Shown here piece after piece: positions 7,552 to 16,445 of a DNA stretch of 38,057 nt. The position numbers and the translations under genes are program-made. Position 1 is the stretch's first letter. Each line of letters starts with the position of its first letter. A model generated the notes under the pieces. That model ran no database searches. It was not told the origin of the DNA and saw only the letters and a list, made by a program, of their open reading frames with translations. Origin of the DNA: Rhodospirillales bacterium (GTDB lineage Bacteria; Pseudomonadota; Alphaproteobacteria; Acetobacterales; Acetobacteraceae); contig JANXSM010000164.1 in assembly GCA_025352665.1 (NCBI GenBank), positions 1 to 38,057 of the forward strand, in the 5' to 3' direction.

Positions 7552-8394
7552 ATGACGAACCGCGGCATGATGGCAGGCTGGCTCGCACGATGGCGCGGCG
7601 ACGGCGAGGCATTTCCGGACGCGCCGCCGCCGCGCAACCGTGGTTTCAGCGAAGGCAATGCGGCCAGGCTTACGCCTGACGAGAGCGACGATACGGTTCG
7701 CGGCGACCAGCCTTTCGCAAGCACCGGCCCACAAGGCCATCGCGCCCGCATGCGCGAGCGTCTGCTGGTGCGCGGCGGGGCAGGGCTGGCGGATTATGAG
7801 CTGCTCGAGATGCTGCTGTTTTTCGCCTTCAAGAAAGGCGACACCAAGCCGCTCGCCAAGACCCTGATCAACCGCTACGGCAGCTTCGCCAACGTAATTT
7901 GCGCCCCGCAGCGGGATTTGCTCGAAACGCGTGGCCTGGGCGTGCATTCAGTCACAGCACTCAAATTGGTGCAGGAAACCGCCCTCCGTTTGGCTCGCGC
8001 CGAGGTCATGGACCAGCCCGTGCTCAACAACTGGGACCGGCTGATGGATTATCTGAATGCAGTGCTGGCGCGCGAGAAGGTCGAGCAGTTCCGCATTCTG
8101 TTTCTCGACCCGCGAAATCGCCTGATCGCCGACGAGGCGCAGGCGCGCGGCACGGTCAATCACACCCCAGTGTATCCGCGTGAAGTTGTGAAGCGCGCGC
8201 TGGAGCTGCACGCCACCGCGATCATTCTGGTGCACAATCACCCAAGCGGCGACCCGACGCCATCACGCGATGACATCGATATGACGGAGGAGGTGAAGCA
8301 GGCCGCGTCCGTGCTGGGCGTGGTGCTTCACGACCACGTCATCGTCGGCAACGGCAAATGGCTGAGTTTCCGCAGCGAGGGATTGATCGGTTGA
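7552..8394 (+). CDS. radC: RadC family JAB/MPN-domain protein
   Basis: The protein has 280 residues. Residues about 62-125 form the helix-hairpin-helix UPF0758 N-domain (GHRARMRERLLVRGGAGLADYELLEMLLFF, quoted here only by its position and first residues GHRARMRERL). The C-terminal half is the JAMM-like metal-binding domain, with HNHPSGDPTPS beginning at H228 and an acidic residue following. The family's biochemical role is unresolved; a direct DNA-repair function was withdrawn for E. coli RadC, and links to competence and mobile elements are reported. Its first 60 residues are a low-conservation, charged extension. Its stop overlaps the TTG start of the comM gene (TTGA). Confidence 0.92.
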   Translation: MTNRGMMAGWLARWRGDGEAFPDAPPPRNRGFSEGNAARLTPDESDDTVRGDQPFASTGPQGHRARMRERLLVRGGAGLADYELLEMLLFFAFKKGDTKPLAKTLINRYGSFANVICAPQRDLLETRGLGVHSVTALKLVQETALRLARAEVMDQPVLNNWDRLMDYLNAVLAREKVEQFRILFLDPRNRLIADEAQARGTVNHTPVYPREVVKRALELHATAIILVHNHPSGDPTPSRDDIDMTEEVKQAASVLGVVLHDHVIVGNGKWLSFRSEGLIG

Positions 8395-9896
8395 GTATTG
8401 CCAGGATCAACACCTTCTCATTCTCCGGCATCGAAGCGGTGGGCGTCGAGGTTCAGGTGCAGATCGCGCCGGGGATTCCGGCTTTTCTGGTGGTTGGCCT
8501 GCCCGACAAGGCGGTTGGCGAGGCGCGGGAACGCGTGCGCGCGGCGCTGACCGCCATGGGCCTGTCGCTGCCGCCCAAGCGAGTGCTGATCAATCTGGCC
8601 CCCGCCGATCTGCTCAAGGAAGGCTCGCATTTCGACCTGCCGATCGCTCTTGCCGTGCTCGCGGCGATGGATGTGATCCCCCTTGAGGATGTGTTTGCCT
8701 ACGCGGCCCTCGGCGAGCTGTCGCTGGACGGCCGGCTCAATCCTGTGGCCGGTGTGCTGCCGGCTGCGATCGGTGCCTCGGCTCGCGAGCTCGGGCTGAT
8801 CTGTCCCGCCGCCCAAGGGGGCGAAGCCGCCTGGGCCGGGCGGATCGACGTTTTGGCAGCCCCGGATCTGCTCAGCCTGGTCAACCATTTCCGCGGAACG
8901 CAGATCCTGTCCCAGCCGGAACCGGCGGGCGTGGCGGTGCCGCCGCCATCGCCTGACATGTCGCAGGTGCGCGGTATGGAGACAGCGAAACGCGCCTTGG
9001 AGATTGCGGCCGCTGGCAATCACAATCTGCTGTTCATCGGTCCGCCTGGTGCGGGCAAGTCGATGCTGGCGGCACGCCTGCCGGCGTTGCTGCCGGATTT
9101 GTCGCCGCGTGAGGCCTTGGAAGTGTCGATGATCCATTCCGTCGCGGGCATGCTCGACGGCGGAAGGCTGGTGCAGCGGCCGCCGTTTCGTGAGCCGCAT
9201 CACAGCGCCAGCCAGGCGGCATTGGCGGGTGGCGGCCAACGCGCCAAACCGGGCGAAGTGTCGCTCGCCCATCGTGGCGTATTGTTTCTCGACGAACTGC
9301 CAGAATTTCCGCGCGCCGCGCTGGAAGCGCTGCGCCAGCCGCTTGAATCGGGCCGCACCACGGTTTCGCGCGCGGCGGCCCACGTAACCTACCCCGCCCG
9401 CTTCCAGTTGATCGCCGCCATGAACCCATGCCGCTGCGGCCATCTCGCTGATCCCGCGCGGGAGTGCGGTCGTGCGCCGCGCTGCGGCGAGGACTACCAG
9501 AACAAGGTGAGCGGCCCTCTGTTGGATCGGATCGACATCACCGTGGAGGTTCAGCCCGTGCCGCCGACCGAACTTTCGCGCGCGCCGCCTGGCGAAACAT
9601 CCGCCGTCATCGCCGAACGCGTTCGCCGCGCGCGCGACCTGCAGCGCGGCCGCGGGGACGGATGCGTGACCAATGCCGAGGCCGACCCACACAGCATGGA
9701 CCTTGCAGCAGACGCTCGCGCGTTGGCCGAGCAGGCAGCCGAGCGGCTGCATCTGTCGGCTCGCGGGTTTACCCGGACGCTGCGAGTGGCGCGCACCATT
9801 GCCGATCTCGCCGGTGTCGCGACGATCCGGCGGCAGGACGTGGCGGAGGCGCTGGCCTTCCGTGCCCGGCCGGTGGGGCGCCGCTTACCGATTTGA
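8391..9896 (+). CDS. comM: YifB/ComM family Mg-chelatase-like AAA+ ATPase
   Basis: ComM is a hexameric helicase that promotes branch migration when donor DNA is integrated during natural transformation. The start is taken as TTG 8391, because the conserved N-terminus is SIARINTFSFSGIEAVGVEV and GAGGGA-like sequence lies 8 bases upstream; the ATG at 8358 would add 11 residues inside radC. From that start, residues 1-130 are the Lon-substrate-like ChlI domain (PAFLVVGLPDKAVGEARERV). The Walker A GPPGAGKS lies near 217-224 and Walker B is LFLDELPEF. The Cys-rich NPCRCGHLADPARECG segment and SGPLLDRIDI sensor are present, and the C-terminal domain carries RGFTRTLRVARTIADL. Length about 501 residues, normal for the family. 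Confidence 0.92.
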   Translation: MSIARINTFSFSGIEAVGVEVQVQIAPGIPAFLVVGLPDKAVGEARERVRAALTAMGLSLPPKRVLINLAPADLLKEGSHFDLPIALAVLAAMDVIPLEDVFAYAALGELSLDGRLNPVAGVLPAAIGASARELGLICPAAQGGEAAWAGRIDVLAAPDLLSLVNHFRGTQILSQPEPAGVAVPPPSPDMSQVRGMETAKRALEIAAAGNHNLLFIGPPGAGKSMLAARLPALLPDLSPREALEVSMIHSVAGMLDGGRLVQRPPFREPHHSASQAALAGGGQRAKPGEVSLAHRGVLFLDELPEFPRAALEALRQPLESGRTTVSRAAAHVTYPARFQLIAAMNPCRCGHLADPARECGRAPRCGEDYQNKVSGPLLDRIDITVEVQPVPPTELSRAPPGETSAVIAERVRRARDLQRGRGDGCVTNAEADPHSMDLAADARALAEQAAERLHLSARGFTRTLRVARTIADLAGVATIRRQDVAEALAFRARPVGRRLPI

Positions 9897-10047
9897 CTGA
9901 GAAACAGTCACGACGACATATTTATCGATCCTGGATCAAAAAATAAGACACTGGTTTAGGTCTGATTAAGAGTCTCCGGCAAGACTGCTCGCAGAACGAC
10001 GGCACCAGAAGAGTGTCGGTCTTCCCCTCCTTCTGTGATCGGTCCCC

Positions 10048-11502
10048 ATGGCACATACCGTTGACTCACGCGCGGCGTTCGGCGCGCAGCTCGCTCAGCC
10101 AGATCCGGATCTTCTGCTCGATACGACTGCCGCGGACTTGGTGACACTGGCCGGTGCCACCGCCAGCCTCACCACCGTTAAAGCGGCCATGTCAGGCGCT
10201 GCCACGGTCAGTGGCAACCGTGCAGTGCCGGCGGTTGGCGCCATGATTGGGACCGGTGGCCAGAGTGTGCTGCTCTGTAGCCTGTTCAAGCTGCCAACCG
10301 GTCCTGCGGCGCCGAGAACATTGGTGCTCAATTTGCTCGACCGGATCGAATACACGGCTGGCTACAACCTCCGTGCGCTGGGTGCCCTCGTCGGCAACAA
10401 CACCACCGCAAATTTTGCCCTTGGTTGTGGGGACGCCGCAATAATCGGGGTAAGTTTCACCTATCAGGCGGCAACGGGGCGCTACCTGGACCCCAGGCTG
10501 GGCTACCTCGACCAAGTCAAATATACGCTTTCAAGCAATATCAACGACCAGGTCTCGGTCTCGCTTTACGCCAGCACTGCGGCCATGGCGGCCAACTACG
10601 CCGGTAACAGCTATGTGCTGATGAGCAATCCGGCTGTGTTCGCCTATCAGGCATCGGTCTCGGTCTCGACCCAGGCCGTGGCAGGGGCGCTGCTGCAGGC
10701 GACCGGGGGCTCCGTCGTGAATGCGGCCCTCGCCTTGGTCGGCCACGCGTGGAACGACAATGGCTGCTGGATCCTGGCCAGCACCATTGCCGACATGGCC
10801 GGTGCCTCGCTGCCGGCGACCAGCACCTCGGTCGGCATCAAGGCGCAGGCCAACGGCGAGTGGAGCGTGGCCTATGACGGCACGGTCGCGGCCAATGCCA
10901 ACTGGACGTCTCTGCTCAAGCCCGGCGAGATCGTGACCTTCGTGACCTTCGTCACCCGCGGCGGCGGCGGCCATATCACCACGGTGGTCGGCGGCTCCGG
11001 CACCGCAGCCAGCCTGATCGACAACGCGGCCTTCATCAACGCCAACGGCAGCGACTCCAACAGCGCCGACGACGGCCTAGCGCCGACATCACCATCATGG
11101 CGCCGCACGCCGCGATGGACGAATTCGCTGGGATCAACGCGCGCACCGTGTGCATCTATCAGTTGGATGCGCCGATCGTGACCGCAGGCCATCTGGCGGT
11201 CACCACGGGCACCACCGCGTCCCTGTCGAGCGCGTTCACCGCGGTAGACCCGGTGGCCGCAAAGGCGATCACCGGATGGCAGCTGTATAACGCAGCGACC
11301 ACAGACAGCATTGCGATCGGTGGTGTGCTGCAGGCGGCGGCGCACGCAGCGGTGACGGCCTGCACGACGGTATCGCTGGCCAACGTCTGCCTGGTCGTCG
11401 GCGGCGCCACACCCAGCGACACGCTTGTTCGCCCGCGCCACCAACGGGAGCTATTGGGGTGACTGGGTGAGCCTTACGGCCAGTATCACCAAGCACGCCT
11501 GA
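10048..11502 (+). pseudogene. frameshifted surface-type protein with a putative Cys/His peptidase-like domain
   Basis: I do not recognise a named family. The first frame runs 10048 to about 11080 and encodes a Thr/Ala/Gly-rich, beta-prone protein. Within it, GHAWNDNGCWILASTIADMA (C240) followed by PGEIVTF and GGGGHITTVVGG (H309) has the order and spacing of an NlpC/CHAP-like cysteine peptidase; this is inference. A one-base shift near 11080 is needed to continue as ADITIMAPHAAMDEFAGINA. A second near 11428 continues as FARATNGSYWGDWVSLTAS to TGA 11500-11502, an ending seen in large alphaproteobacterial surface proteins. Short tandem duplications (VTFVTFVT, SVSVST) occur. No ribosome site precedes the ATG. 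Sequencing error is possible but two shifts favour decay. Confidence 0.65.
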
Positions 11503-11532
11503 TTACGTCGTACTACATGGAGCAGTGGTTGC

Positions 11533-14187
11533 CTACGTCGGCTCCGGTCGGGCTGTCGCCAGGCTGGCCGGAACGACCCACGGCCGCCAACCGCCGAGCA
11601 GGCCGATCACGCCCACGACCAGCAAGCCCCAGGCCAGGTTGATGTAGGGCGGCGCATATTCGAAGTGAATTTTCGTGGCACCCGCGGGCAGGTCGATCTG
11701 CTGCATCACCTCGCCATAGGGCACGATCGGAACACCAGCGCCGTCGACGCTGGCGCGCCACCCGGAGAAGAACAGTTCGCGACGCACCAGCCTTGCTGGA
11801 GCGTCGCATCGGACTGCGACATCCGCGCGACCCTGTGCCTGCACCTGGCATGGGCCGCCCAGTGCCTCGAAATAGGGTGCGGCGTTGTCCAGTTCGTAAA
11901 TATCCATCAGCCGGTCGCGGTAAACGCGATGCGCCAAAGTCTGTGTTGGACGCAAAGTGAACGCCAGCCGTGGCACCGCCGCCGACGACTGCGAAACGGC
12001 GACCGCCTGGGTGCCGCCGATATGACGGAGCCGCCAACGCAGGGCCTCACCCGGCTGGGTTTCCAGCGGCGGGACGAGCGGTATCGCAGCAACCGCGTTG
12101 TCGGCTGCCTGGGTAAGGTCGATCTCGCCAGTGGAACATTCCGAAGCATGGCAGAGTTCGGCAACCAAGCGACCGTTGGCAGCACCCAGATAGGTGCCAA
12201 TCAGAACGCCGATCTCATCGATCACCCCGCCCGGCAACCATTTGCCCACCACTTGCCCCGCCATCTCGCCACCGGGCGGCAGCGCGACGACGCTGGCGCC
12301 CTGCGGTGCGGTGGTGGCGGTCTCGAAACTTTGAGCGAAGGGATTTTGGCCCGCCGGCGTCACCACATATCGCGTGGCGAGGTCGCGGAAGCCGGCGAGG
12401 TGGCGCACCATCTGCTCCGCATGGCTGGGCACATCTGGCGGCAGCGCCGGCGTATTGCCGCGGAAGAAGATGCGATGGGCCGACGGGTCGAGCGCTGCGC
12501 CGACATAGGTCGCCCAGTTCTCCGGGATCGGTAGATATTCGTGGTTGACCTGTGCGGTCTGAAAGAAAGCACCGTAGTTCGGTCCGTAGGGGCCGAGCGT
12601 GTAAAAGCGCTGCAGGCCGGTGTTGTGCTTGAGGAAATCCACGGCCGCCATGTCGATCGCGGCATCGCGCGGTCCCGACAGCATGGGAAGCGTGAACATT
12701 GCCGATGCGTCCAGCACCATCACGGCACTCAGTATTGCCAATCGTCGCGTGGTTGGCTGGCCGCTAAATACCCACAATGCCGCGCCGACCGTGACGGTCG
12801 CCCAGAGCACGGTGCTGGCCGGCCAGATCCAATACCTCGGAAACGCCGCGTCAAGAATGCGCATGAGATCCCAGCCCTGGTATAAGCAGAGTGCCATAAG
12901 TGCTGCCATGCCCAAGGCGGCAGCCGGCCGAGCGATTTTGACAAGCGCGCCGCGTCGCCAATCATCAATCGCGAAGGCTGCCAGAATGATGGCCGCCAGA
13001 TGCCAGGTTGAGATCACGTAGCGGGCCACAATGGTCTGACGCAGCAGCGGGACTGCGTAGAACAGATGGCCGATTCCAGGAATGCTGGCCACGCCGGCCA
13101 GGCAGACCAACACCCAGAGGAGCAGCATCCAGCGCATTGGCCGCTCCCGCCGACCCCATAAACCAACCAGCCCGACGCAGATCGGAACCGCGCCGACATA
13201 GCCGCCCATATACGCCAGTGTCACGGAGAGCACGCCGCTTGGCTCCGTGTACGATTGCAACTGACCGAACACGTAAGGAAGCAGCCACACCGACTCGACC
13301 GCTCCCGGCATGGGCGGCGTCGGCAGCGGATCAAAAATGGAGCTCAGCGCGAGGGCGTGGTTTTCGACCGTGCTATGCAGCAGCACATGGGCGAAGGACC
13401 AGAGCTGCGGCGCCGCGAGGGCGAGGCCCAGTATGCCGCCGAGAGCCACTCGTCCGGCGAAGCGCCAGCGCAGCGTCTGCCCCGCGAAGCGCCAGGCGAA
13501 CCAGACCAGCGCCATCAGCCCGTCAAGGTAGGCGGTTTCGGGAAATCCCGCATAGATGGAGAAGGCCACAGCGAGTGCCACCAGCCGGTATCCGGCTGTG
13601 CGCGCGCGCTCGATACCCAGCAGGAACAGCGGCAGGAATGGCAGAGGCATGATCGGGCCATGGCCAATCCAGGCGAAGCTGCCGTCAAAAGCGAACAGCA
13701 GCCCTCCCAGAAGGGATGTGCTCCTGCCCATGCCGAGCTGGCGCAGCAGTGCGTAGGTGGACAAGCCCGCCATGGACTGCATGACAAGCTTCAAAAGAAA
13801 CGGGCCGTTCTGGAAATCCAGCAGCAGAACGAACGGCAGGAACAGGGCGGAGGCCTGCACGACCCCCGCCAGCGGCATGCCGATACCCGAGAAGGCATTC
13901 CACCACGGCACCTGGCCATGCAGCCACTGTTGGGCGGCTAGATGGCCGAGCGCCTCGGTGGTGACGCCGACATTGAGGTCCAGATTTGGCATGCCGGATA
14001 GCAAGCCGGGGCGGCCTGCGATCAACAGCCCGCTGTTGAGGAAAATCGGGTCTGCTGAAAACCCCACCAGGGCCGGCCAGCTGGCCAACAGCGGTGCGAT
14101 CAGCAAGACCAACCAGGGCGTAATCTGCCCCAGAGAGCGCAGGTCGTTGCTGCTATTCGTCTGTCTCGTCTTCCTCGTCCTCATCAT
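11533..14187 (-). CDS. YfhO-like multi-pass membrane protein (GT-C-type)
   Basis: The product is about 884 residues with a dozen or so hydrophobic segments in the first 500 (for example TPWLVLLIAPLLASWPALVG). A polar C-terminal domain of about 330 residues follows, then a last membrane helix near the end (INLAWGLLVVGVIGLLGGW). The WWNAFSGIGMPLAGVVQASA and YNP-like loops and the ending GEVMQQIDLPAGATKIHFEY are typical of YfhO-family proteins, which are GT-C-fold, probably polyprenyl-phosphate-sugar-dependent glycosyltransferases acting outside the membrane. The start is uncertain: ATG 14187 or 14184 overlaps the end of the small acidic gene, and neither has a clear ribosome site; 14220 is also open. 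Overlap suggests translational coupling. Confidence 0.8.
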   Translation of the reverse strand: MMRTRKTRQTNSSNDLRSLGQITPWLVLLIAPLLASWPALVGFSADPIFLNSGLLIAGRPGLLSGMPNLDLNVGVTTEALGHLAAQQWLHGQVPWWNAFSGIGMPLAGVVQASALFLPFVLLLDFQNGPFLLKLVMQSMAGLSTYALLRQLGMGRSTSLLGGLLFAFDGSFAWIGHGPIMPLPFLPLFLLGIERARTAGYRLVALAVAFSIYAGFPETAYLDGLMALVWFAWRFAGQTLRWRFAGRVALGGILGLALAAPQLWSFAHVLLHSTVENHALALSSIFDPLPTPPMPGAVESVWLLPYVFGQLQSYTEPSGVLSVTLAYMGGYVGAVPICVGLVGLWGRRERPMRWMLLLWVLVCLAGVASIPGIGHLFYAVPLLRQTIVARYVISTWHLAAIILAAFAIDDWRRGALVKIARPAAALGMAALMALCLYQGWDLMRILDAAFPRYWIWPASTVLWATVTVGAALWVFSGQPTTRRLAILSAVMVLDASAMFTLPMLSGPRDAAIDMAAVDFLKHNTGLQRFYTLGPYGPNYGAFFQTAQVNHEYLPIPENWATYVGAALDPSAHRIFFRGNTPALPPDVPSHAEQMVRHLAGFRDLATRYVVTPAGQNPFAQSFETATTAPQGASVVALPPGGEMAGQVVGKWLPGGVIDEIGVLIGTYLGAANGRLVAELCHASECSTGEIDLTQAADNAVAAIPLVPPLETQPGEALRWRLRHIGGTQAVAVSQSSAAVPRLAFTLRPTQTLAHRVYRDRLMDIYELDNAAPYFEALGGPCQVQAQGRADVAVRCDAPARLVRRELFFSGWRASVDGAGVPIVPYGEVMQQIDLPAGATKIHFEYAPPYINLAWGLLVVGVIGLLGGWRPWVVPASLATARPEPT

Positions 14188-14416
14188 CTTGGTGCTCGTA
14201 GTACCAATCGAGCACGTCATCGTGAAAATCTGGATCTTTCAGCAGGCGCATGGCGAGCGCCAGCACGATCTCGGGCGCCGCCGGCATCTCGGCCGCCTCC
14301 GGTGGCACGTCACTGCCGGTGACGACGCGAACCGACATGGAGCCGTCCTCTTCGCCGATGATCAGCGCCACTTCGGTCAAATCCAGGTCCACCGTGGTGG
14401 TTTCAGCTGCAGCCAT
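14153..14416 (-). CDS. small hypothetical protein with strongly acidic C-terminus
   Basis: An 87-residue protein of unknown function. The AGAAGGAAG ribosome site 5-9 bases before the ATG at 14416 supports real translation. The N-terminal half looks beta-like (TTVDLDLTEVALIIGEEDGS) and the middle helical (EIVLALAMRLLKDPDFHDDV). The last 15 residues are nearly all Asp/Glu after WYYEHQDD. There is no signal peptide or membrane helix. Its 3' end overlaps the 5' end of the YfhO-like gene in another frame, so the acidic tail and the Lys/Arg-rich N-terminus of that protein are coded by the same DNA. It is probably the first gene of a two-gene unit. Confidence 0.62.
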   Translation of the reverse strand: MAAAETTTVDLDLTEVALIIGEEDGSMSVRVVTGSDVPPEAAEMPAAPEIVLALAMRLLKDPDFHDDVLDWYYEHQDDEDEEDETDE

Positions 14417-14811
14417 CGTCGGCTTCCTTCTATGACGTGCCGCTCAGTAGCATCCCTGTTGCGGCAAGGCACCCCGCCCACTGCATTTCAGCGCTGGCTG
14501 AGCACATCGCTCAAACAGCGCACGCTCGTCTTGGCTTCGGGGACAATATTGCAACATCTCGCAAATCGCGCTGCCAATTTCGGCGTCGGCGTCGGCGGTG
14601 CGCCGAAGCGGCAGACCGACGAAGGGTCGAACGAGAGGTCCGCAACCCGAGGCGCCTGCATGATGGCGCCGTCGCCCATCCGCGGCGCCAAAGCCAAGTT
14701 GCCGCGCATCACAAGGTTCGAAATGGTTTCAGCCCAAGACGCGACCGATCGTTCGTCAACGGATTTGCTGGTCAGCCGATACCGCGACTGGTGCCTGTTC
14801 GCGCCGATAGG
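14417..14811. other. 395-bp stretch without a convincing gene
   Basis: Only short frames are open here. A 74-residue minus-strand frame (14488-14712) is Cys/Pro-rich, lacks a ribosome site and resembles no family known to me. The part next to 14416 must contain the promoter and leader of the acidic small gene. I see no tRNA, repeat or strong hairpin. Confidence 0.4.
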
Positions 14812-15372
14812 TTATGTGCGTTGCGACGCACGCTCCACGATGTCTTGCGGAATCCAGGCGCGCATCACGCGCCAGCTGCCGTCGTGCAGTTCCATGCGAA
14901 GCCGCAAATGGGCGTCCTCTGGATCGCTGCCGGGCGTGTTCACGACGATGTTGAACGCAGTCGGCCCATCGAAGAAAGCCCAAGCGAAACAATCCAGCAC
15001 AGCGCGAAGATCAGAGTTCTGCACGACCACGCCAGGTCCGTCGCTCGCGTGCATCTGGCGCATCACCGCGATCAAATTCTGCGGCGTCACGTCGCGCTCG
15101 ACGGCGGCATCGGCGATCCCCGCGATGAAAGAAGCCCCAAACTGGGGCAGGCTATTGGCCGCTGCCTGGGTCTGCACAGGGCCAATGATGCCGTTCAAAA
15201 TGTCTTCCTTGATGCCTTCGCGAACGGATCGCCAGTCAACGCTGCGTTCAAGGGCTGCGGTGTCGCCGTGGTCTAGCGCGCTTTCCACGCGCCACAGCGC
15301 CACATAGGGTGAGGCGGCGTAGCCCAGTGCCAACAGAACGACGGCGCTGGCGACGGACATATGGGCGCGCAT
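14812..15372 (-). CDS. DUF2939 family protein
   Basis: The product is 186 residues (182 if the ATG at 15360 is used). A single N-terminal hydrophobic segment (MSVASAVVLLALGYAASPYVAL by position 5-26) is a membrane anchor or uncleaved signal. The rest matches DUF2939: SPYVALWRVESALDHGD, then a 'VDWRSVREGIKEDI' region, and a C-terminal beta-rich part with MELHDGSWRVMRAWIP, where the conserved Trp motif is found. Function is unknown; proteins of this type face the periplasm. It stands alone, 159 bases downstream of the gpt gene on the same strand. Confidence 0.82.
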   Translation of the reverse strand: MRAHMSVASAVVLLALGYAASPYVALWRVESALDHGDTAALERSVDWRSVREGIKEDILNGIIGPVQTQAAANSLPQFGASFIAGIADAAVERDVTPQNLIAVMRQMHASDGPGVVVQNSDLRAVLDCFAWAFFDGPTAFNIVVNTPGSDPEDAHLRLRMELHDGSWRVMRAWIPQDIVERASQRT

Positions 15373-15502
15373 GAAACCATCTCCCCCGTTGCCACTGGCC
15401 CAACAAGCAAGTGATCTGAAACACTCTCAAGGTCGAGCGTTTCATCTCCCTCGGTATCTGCAAGCTGACATGAAACCGCGCGCCCGTATGTAACGACTTG
15501 TG

Positions 15503-15523
15503 AAAAACGATGAACAGCGTTCA
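15503..15523 (-). terminator. possible intrinsic terminator after gpt
   Basis: On the minus strand TGAAC-GCT-GTTCA is followed within three bases by TTTTT (complement of 15503-15507), nine bases beyond the gpt stop. The stem is only 5 bp, so the call is weak. Confidence 0.3.
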
Positions 15524-15531
15524 CGCCTACG

Positions 15532-16008
15532 TTAGGTTTTGTCTCGCTTGGCAAGAGGAACCGCGAATTGGGGTTCCATGTCCCACGGGAACATGATCCA
15601 GGTATTCTGTGAGACTTCGGTGATATAGGTATCGACCAGCGCGCGGCCGGCAGGTTTCGCGTATACGGTGGCAAAATGCGCTGCGGGCAGCAGCTTGCGC
15701 ACGCAACGCGCGGTGGTGCCGGTGTCGACCAAGTCGTCGATGATCAGCCAGCCGGTGCCATCGCCTGCTGCCACGGGCAACTTGGTCACGCGCGGCTCGC
15801 TCATCACTTCCTCGTCGTAGGTGACCACGCAAACGCTTTCGATGAGCCGCAGCTCCAGTTCGCGGGCGATGATAGCGGCCGGGATCAGCCCGCCACGGGT
15901 GATCGCCACAATCCCCTCGAACGGGCCGCGTTCAATCAAGCGCCAAGCCAAGGCCCGCGCGTCGCGGTGCAACTGGTCCCAGGTGACCGAGAAATAGTGC
16001 TGCGACAT
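15532..16008 (-). CDS. gpt: xanthine-guanine phosphoribosyltransferase
   Basis: This 158-residue type I phosphoribosyltransferase salvages xanthine, guanine and to a lesser extent hypoxanthine by joining them to PRPP, at the inner face of the membrane. The opening HYFSVTWDQLHRDARALAWRL, AITRGGLIPAAIIARELELR, the PRPP-binding LIIDDLVDTGTTA near 88-100 and the Gpt-type ending TWIMFPWDMEPQFAVPLAKR are all present. Length matches E. coli Gpt (152). The ATG overlaps the last base of the csaA stop (TGATG), so the two genes are translated together. It is a PRPP consumer near a locus that also makes PRPP, but no regulatory link is visible. Confidence 0.93.
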   Translation of the reverse strand: MSQHYFSVTWDQLHRDARALAWRLIERGPFEGIVAITRGGLIPAAIIARELELRLIESVCVVTYDEEVMSEPRVTKLPVAAGDGTGWLIIDDLVDTGTTARCVRKLLPAAHFATVYAKPAGRALVDTYITEVSQNTWIMFPWDMEPQFAVPLAKRDKT

Positions 16009-16340
16009 CAGAACATACGCCCGCCGTTGGGCACTGGCTTTTCCGGTTGCAACAGCACCACCTCGCCGTCCGCATCGGGGACACCGAGAGTGAGCACTTC
16101 GCTGACGAAGGGGCCGATCTGCCGCGGCGGCAGATTGACCGCGGCCATCACCTGACGGCCCAGCAATGACTCTGTCGTGTAATGGCGGGTGATCTGGGCT
16201 GAGGAGCGTTTGCTGCCGATGTCGCCGCCGAAATCAATGGTCAAACGATAGGCGGGCTTGCGTGCCTGCGGGAATGGCTGGGCGTCAGTGATGGTGCCGA
16301 CGCGAATGTCCAGCGCTTCGAGGTTTTGGATGGTGGACAC
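16008..16340 (-). CDS. csaA: CsaA-type tRNA-binding (OB-fold) protein
   Basis: This is a stand-alone tRNA-binding OB-fold protein of about 110 residues, homologous to the C-terminal domain of methionyl-tRNA synthetase. In Bacillus, CsaA has chaperone or export-related activity. Diagnostic stretches are LEALDIRVGTITDAQPFPQA, YRLTIDFGGDIGSKRSSAQIT, LLGRQVMAAVNLPPRQIGPF and SEVLTLGVPDADGEVVLLQP. The start chosen is GTG 16340 (STIQNLEALDIRV), where the family normally begins. A TTG at 16370 would add 10 residues. No clear ribosome site marks either. The gene lies divergent from the gamma-glutamyltransferase gene across about 105 bp. Confidence 0.87.
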   Translation of the reverse strand: MSTIQNLEALDIRVGTITDAQPFPQARKPAYRLTIDFGGDIGSKRSSAQITRHYTTESLLGRQVMAAVNLPPRQIGPFVSEVLTLGVPDADGEVVLLQPEKPVPNGGRMF

Positions 16341-16445
16341 TGAAAAATCCGCTGTTGTTCGCACCCACAATCCCAGGATGGGTGCGAATTGCCAATGGGG
16401 TGGGCCTATGCCAGCGTAACATCCTGATTTTCAGGGCATGATTCG

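Noticed and set aside
8418-9752. Long minus-strand open frame opposite comM (444 codons)
   Set aside because: It is Arg/His/Gln-rich without family motifs, while the plus strand encodes an intact ComM; it is a GC-driven shadow.
9920-9950. GATCC-T-GGATC mini-hairpin followed by AAAAAA after comM
   Set aside because: The stem is 5 bp and the run is A, not T, in the direction of comM transcription, so it is not a terminator.
14488-14712. Possible 74-residue minus-strand gene
   Set aside because: No ribosome site, odd Cys/Pro composition and no similarity known to me; kept only as part of the unassigned stretch.
13757-15307. Plus-strand open frame of 516 codons
   Set aside because: It crosses three minus-strand genes and the gap between them and has no recognisable domain.
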